Positions 61,696 to 64,000 of a stretch of 64,000 bases of DNA are shown one piece after another. Under the pieces are notes generated by a model. It was not told the origin of the DNA, made no database searches, and was given only the letters and a program-made list of their open reading frames with translations. Numbering within the stretch: position 1 is the first letter of the stretch; each line of letters starts with the position of its first letter. The stretch is from Cyclobacteriaceae bacterium (GTDB taxonomy: Bacteria; Bacteroidota; Bacteroidia; Cytophagales; Cyclobacteriaceae), in NCBI GenBank assembly GCA_028285445.1, contig JANQPQ010000050.1, positions 1 through 64,000 of the forward strand, written 5' to 3'. A program made the position numbers and the translations under genes.

Positions 61696-62382
61696 ATGAA
61701 CAATAACAGGGTTTTCGCCACAGTCTTGAGTTTAATGATTAGTGCTTCAACTCTGGCTCAAGACAAAAAGTACCTCATCAACCTCCCTCAGCAATATGAC
61801 GAAAACAAAGCCTACCCACTCTTCCTTGTATTACACGGGGGAAATGGCAACATGCAGGATATAAGCCGATGGTGGAACAATAGAACTCTGAAAGCAAGTT
61901 ACGTAGTTGCCTATTTGGAGGCCTCCACCTTAGACAGAGCCCCGGACCGTTGGGGCTGGAGAGACGTTTTCAGAGAGCGGCGGAATATCTCCAACTACTT
62001 CGAGGAGATAACCTCAAATTACAACATAGACACAACAAAGGTGTTTGCCGGAGGTTTCTCGCTTGGAGCCAAAATGAGCGTGGACCTGCTACTGGCAGAT
62101 GTGATCCCTTTAAGGGGCGTGGTTAGCCTCAACCATGGAGGTAGACTATCTACAGCTGTAACTGCTGACAATATCAGGAAAGCTAGGAGGGCCCATAAAA
62201 GAATTGTGATAATGGTTGGCAGTGAAGACCATCGCTATCGACGCGAAAGCCGGCAATTAAGAGATCTCCTAAAAGCAGAAGGATTCGTTTTCGAATACAT
62301 GTTGAATCAAGGTGTCGGTCATGAAAGGCCTCCTGGATTTGAACAGAAGCTGGATCAGGCTTTAAGGTTTTTGAGACATTAG
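61696..62382 (+). CDS. Exported alpha/beta hydrolase (esterase-like)
   Basis: A 228-residue exported hydrolase. I start at ATG 61696 (MNNNRVFATVLSLMISASTLAQ, a signal peptide); a GTG at 61684 adds four residues inside the Nudix end. Visible are PLFLVLHGGNGN (oxyanion), GGFSLGAKMSVDLL with nucleophile Ser, MVGSEDHRY with the Asp region, and GVGHERPP with the His. It resembles PHB-depolymerase/feruloyl-esterase-like hydrolases, but the substrate is unknown. It follows the Nudix gene by 4 bases and overlaps the convergent lipoprotein gene by 4. Confidence 0.82.
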   Translation: MNNNRVFATVLSLMISASTLAQDKKYLINLPQQYDENKAYPLFLVLHGGNGNMQDISRWWNNRTLKASYVVAYLEASTLDRAPDRWGWRDVFRERRNISNYFEEITSNYNIDTTKVFAGGFSLGAKMSVDLLLADVIPLRGVVSLNHGGRLSTAVTADNIRKARRAHKRIVIMVGSEDHRYRRESRQLRDLLKAEGFVFEYMLNQGVGHERPPGFEQKLDQALRFLRH

Positions 62383-62990
62383 TTGGCTGCCTTGATGGAA
62401 TCCTGAAACTCTCTGTACCTCTCCAACAATTCCTTCCATCTACGAGCACTCTTTGCCGAGGGCTTTATCTCTTCATCAGCATAGAGATAGCTGATCTCCG
62501 CGCTATCATGCTCTTGCGCCCAAATCACTATCGGTTTTAGAAAATGACCGGAGGTGGTATTCTCCTCCGGAATCCAATAGATCAACACTTCACTAATTTG
62601 CATTTGGTCATCAAACCAATAGGTGCGCAGCGTCTTGGTGGCAGGCTTGCCGATGAGTTCATAGAAATCGTTATTCTCATAAAAGAAGCCCTTCACGGTG
62701 TTATCTGTGGCATCAAACCATATAGAGTCATAAGTGGTTTCTGATCTCATCACTCTGTCCCAGGCTGCCCAGCCCCCACCGGACTTTGGTTTATCTTTGT
62801 AGCTTTTAATTGGCCTTCTTTCCTTAGTCTCAAACCAGGTGTAAAGGGTATCTGCCAGGTAATTCCAGCGCTCATCGCTTTGCTGAGCCTTCAACTCATA
62901 GTAGGTTGAAAACCTAGCCATTTGTTCCTGACCATCTTCTGTACCGCAACCCAACAAAGTGATAAATCCCATGATTATTAATTTCTTCAC
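62379..62990 (-). CDS. Unknown lipoprotein
   Basis: A 203-residue lipoprotein of unknown function. I start it at the GTG at 62990, which gives VKKLIIMGFITLLGC, a normal signal and lipobox (LLGC); the alternative TTG at 63008 adds six residues. The mature part is rich in Trp, Tyr and charged residues (KPKSGGGWAAWDRVMRSETTYDSIWFDATDNTVKGFFYENNDFYELIG), mostly beta-like, with a helical C-terminus. I see no named domain. It is convergent with the hydrolase and divergent from the final S9 gene. Confidence 0.7.
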   Translation of the reverse strand: MKKLIIMGFITLLGCGTEDGQEQMARFSTYYELKAQQSDERWNYLADTLYTWFETKERRPIKSYKDKPKSGGGWAAWDRVMRSETTYDSIWFDATDNTVKGFFYENNDFYELIGKPATKTLRTYWFDDQMQISEVLIYWIPEENTTSGHFLKPIVIWAQEHDSAEISYLYADEEIKPSAKSARRWKELLERYREFQDSIKAAN

Positions 62991-63133
62991 CTTCTCTCTT
63001 TTGCACAAATTACGGCACCAGTTAGCTATATTTTTGTTAATACTTTGTTAAGGCTCCGCCGCTCTTGTAAAATGTCAAGCCTAAGCAAAAACTCCTTACT
63101 GATTTCGTAAATTATGTACTTAAACCTAACCTT

Positions 63134-64000
63134 ATGCTACGCTCTATATCATTCTTAGCAATCGTTTCCCTGCTATTCGTAACTCTGGCTAGTGCACAAA
63201 ACGGACCTTTTACTTTGGAAGCAGTTAAGTCCTACCCCTTTCCCACCGGATTAGCAGCTGCCGAAACCGGTAATCGTATTGTCTGGGCATTTAATAAGGA
63301 AGGAATCCGAAACCTCTACGTTGCTGAAGGTCCTAAATATGAAGCTAGCAAGATCACTAACTACAACCAGGACAATGGCCAGGAATTGAGCAGCATATCA
63401 ATTTCCAAAGACGGTAATTGGATTGTATACATTAGAGGGGGCGACTTTGGCTCCAATTGGGATGACGCCAAATCGGTTAACCCCACTTTTGATCCTAATC
63501 CACCAAAAGTTCAGATATGGAGCATAGCATTCGAAGGCGGGCAACCTAATCTGCTGGGTACAGGAGAAAACCCAACCATTTCTCCTGATGGCAATACTGT
63601 GGCCTTTGTAAAATCAAACCAAATATGGACAACTCCTATCGATGGATCTGAGGCGGCAAAGCAGTTGTTCTCAGCGCGAGGAAACAATGGATCTCCGCGA
63701 TGGTCTCCAAGTGGCGACCGGTTGGCATTTCAGTCTAATCGCGGTGGCCATTCTTTCATTGGTATTTATACTAATGCTGAAACGCCAATTGTGTGGGTAG
63801 ACCCTTCATTCGACCGGGATAGCTACGCTCGTTGGTCACCGGATGAGCGGCATCTTGCTTTTGTTCGCAGGCCTGGTTCCGGTGGTGCACCGGAAAAGAT
63901 TCTTGAAAACAGACACAACCCATGGCAAATCAGAAGCTTTGACATTGCCTCAGGAGAAAGCAAAAACCTTTGGACAGCTCCAGAAACTATTTACGGTAAC
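63134..64000 (+). CDS. S9 family peptidase, N-terminal part (3' end outside window)
   Basis: The frame is open from ATG 63134 to the right edge (289 codons, no stop). It starts with a signal peptide (LRSISFLAIVSLLFVTLASAQ) and continues as a beta-propeller with repeated WSPSGDRLAFQSNRGG and WSPDERHLAFVRR blades and SISKDGNWIVYIRGG, PTISPDGNTVAFVKS. This matches the propeller of S9B/S9C prolyl oligopeptidase-family exopeptidases; the catalytic alpha/beta domain would lie to the right. A second S9 gene, a lipoprotein, is at 31791. Confidence 0.87.
   Translation, partial: MLRSISFLAIVSLLFVTLASAQNGPFTLEAVKSYPFPTGLAAAETGNRIVWAFNKEGIRNLYVAEGPKYEASKITNYNQDNGQELSSISISKDGNWIVYIRGGDFGSNWDDAKSVNPTFDPNPPKVQIWSIAFEGGQPNLLGTGENPTISPDGNTVAFVKSNQIWTTPIDGSEAAKQLFSARGNNGSPRWSPSGDRLAFQSNRGGHSFIGIYTNAETPIVWVDPSFDRDSYARWSPDERHLAFVRRPGSGGAPEKILENRHNPWQIRSFDIASGESKNLWTAPETIYGN

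Noticed and set aside
1-64000. tRNA, rRNA, IS elements and integrase/att sites
   Set aside because: I scanned intergenic regions for T-loop sequences, terminal repeats and transposase or integrase frames and saw none; a tRNAscan or Infernal run would be decisive.

Overview
This is a chromosomal stretch of a Bacteroidota bacterium, most likely a free-living, probably marine, member of the Cytophagales; the genus cannot be told from sequence alone. The evidence is two type IX secretion (T9SS) cargo proteins, one with a type A C-terminal sorting domain and one with the gliding-associated C-terminal domain; several families largely confined to Bacteroidota (DUF4834, DUF4270, DUF4286, DUF4783, an Lnb/DUF4105 protein, a LETM1-related protein, a bacteroidetal group GGGP synthase); a Rho factor with a long charged insertion; and promoters of the TAnnTTTG type. 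I see no IS element, prophage, CRISPR array, rRNA or tRNA. About 59 coding regions are supported, the first (carB) and last (an S9 peptidase) being cut by the window edges.

Layout. 1-6050: carB end, a DUF4834 membrane protein, dapF, secA and a SPOR lipoprotein. 6077-9470: a Na/Pi cotransporter facing a holin-like/unknown/GGGP synthase operon. 9455-15140 (minus strand): AraC regulator, acyl-CoA dehydrogenase, zinc metallopeptidase, rfaE2, a flippase-like membrane protein, panD and panC. 15266-21875: truncated glycogen-synthase-like protein, DUF4270 lipoprotein, glmS, an odd hydroxyacyl-CoA dehydrogenase relative, RidA and gltX. 22324-33941: T9SS cargo, methyltransferase, saccharopine-dehydrogenase-like enzyme, rho, serS, a TPR-HTH membrane regulator and a prolyl oligopeptidase. 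34017-45583: GNAT, DUF4286, a 14-repeat PKD protein, HemJ, a VIT1-type transporter, an inositol-phosphatase-like enzyme, radical SAM/SPASM, Lnb-like acyltransferase, LysE exporter, ATP-grasp and DinB proteins. 45792-48164: recX, YcxB, a probable new 29-residue membrane peptide, nadC, DUF4783. 48322-52699: gpmI, a lipoprotein and an ABC exporter as an operon, then a Fur regulator. 52719-59580 (minus): LETM1-related protein, purE, purK, a HEAT-cyclophilin lipoprotein and a membrane MutS-like ATPase. 59706-64000: M20 peptidase, Nudix, alpha/beta hydrolase, a lipoprotein and an S9 peptidase.

Most genes are housekeeping: amino-acid, pantothenate, NAD, purine and amino-sugar synthesis, tRNA charging, protein export and envelope upkeep. 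Genes are packed tightly, with many stop/start overlaps inside operons and six of eleven convergent pairs overlapping tail to tail. I did not find a defence island or an obvious new multi-gene system. The best candidates for something new are the small membrane peptide frame between nadC and ycxB, the extremely A/T-rich leaders of both T9SS cargo genes, the long structured rho leader, and several family members with lost catalytic or cofactor motifs (GT5, HCDH and M20 relatives).
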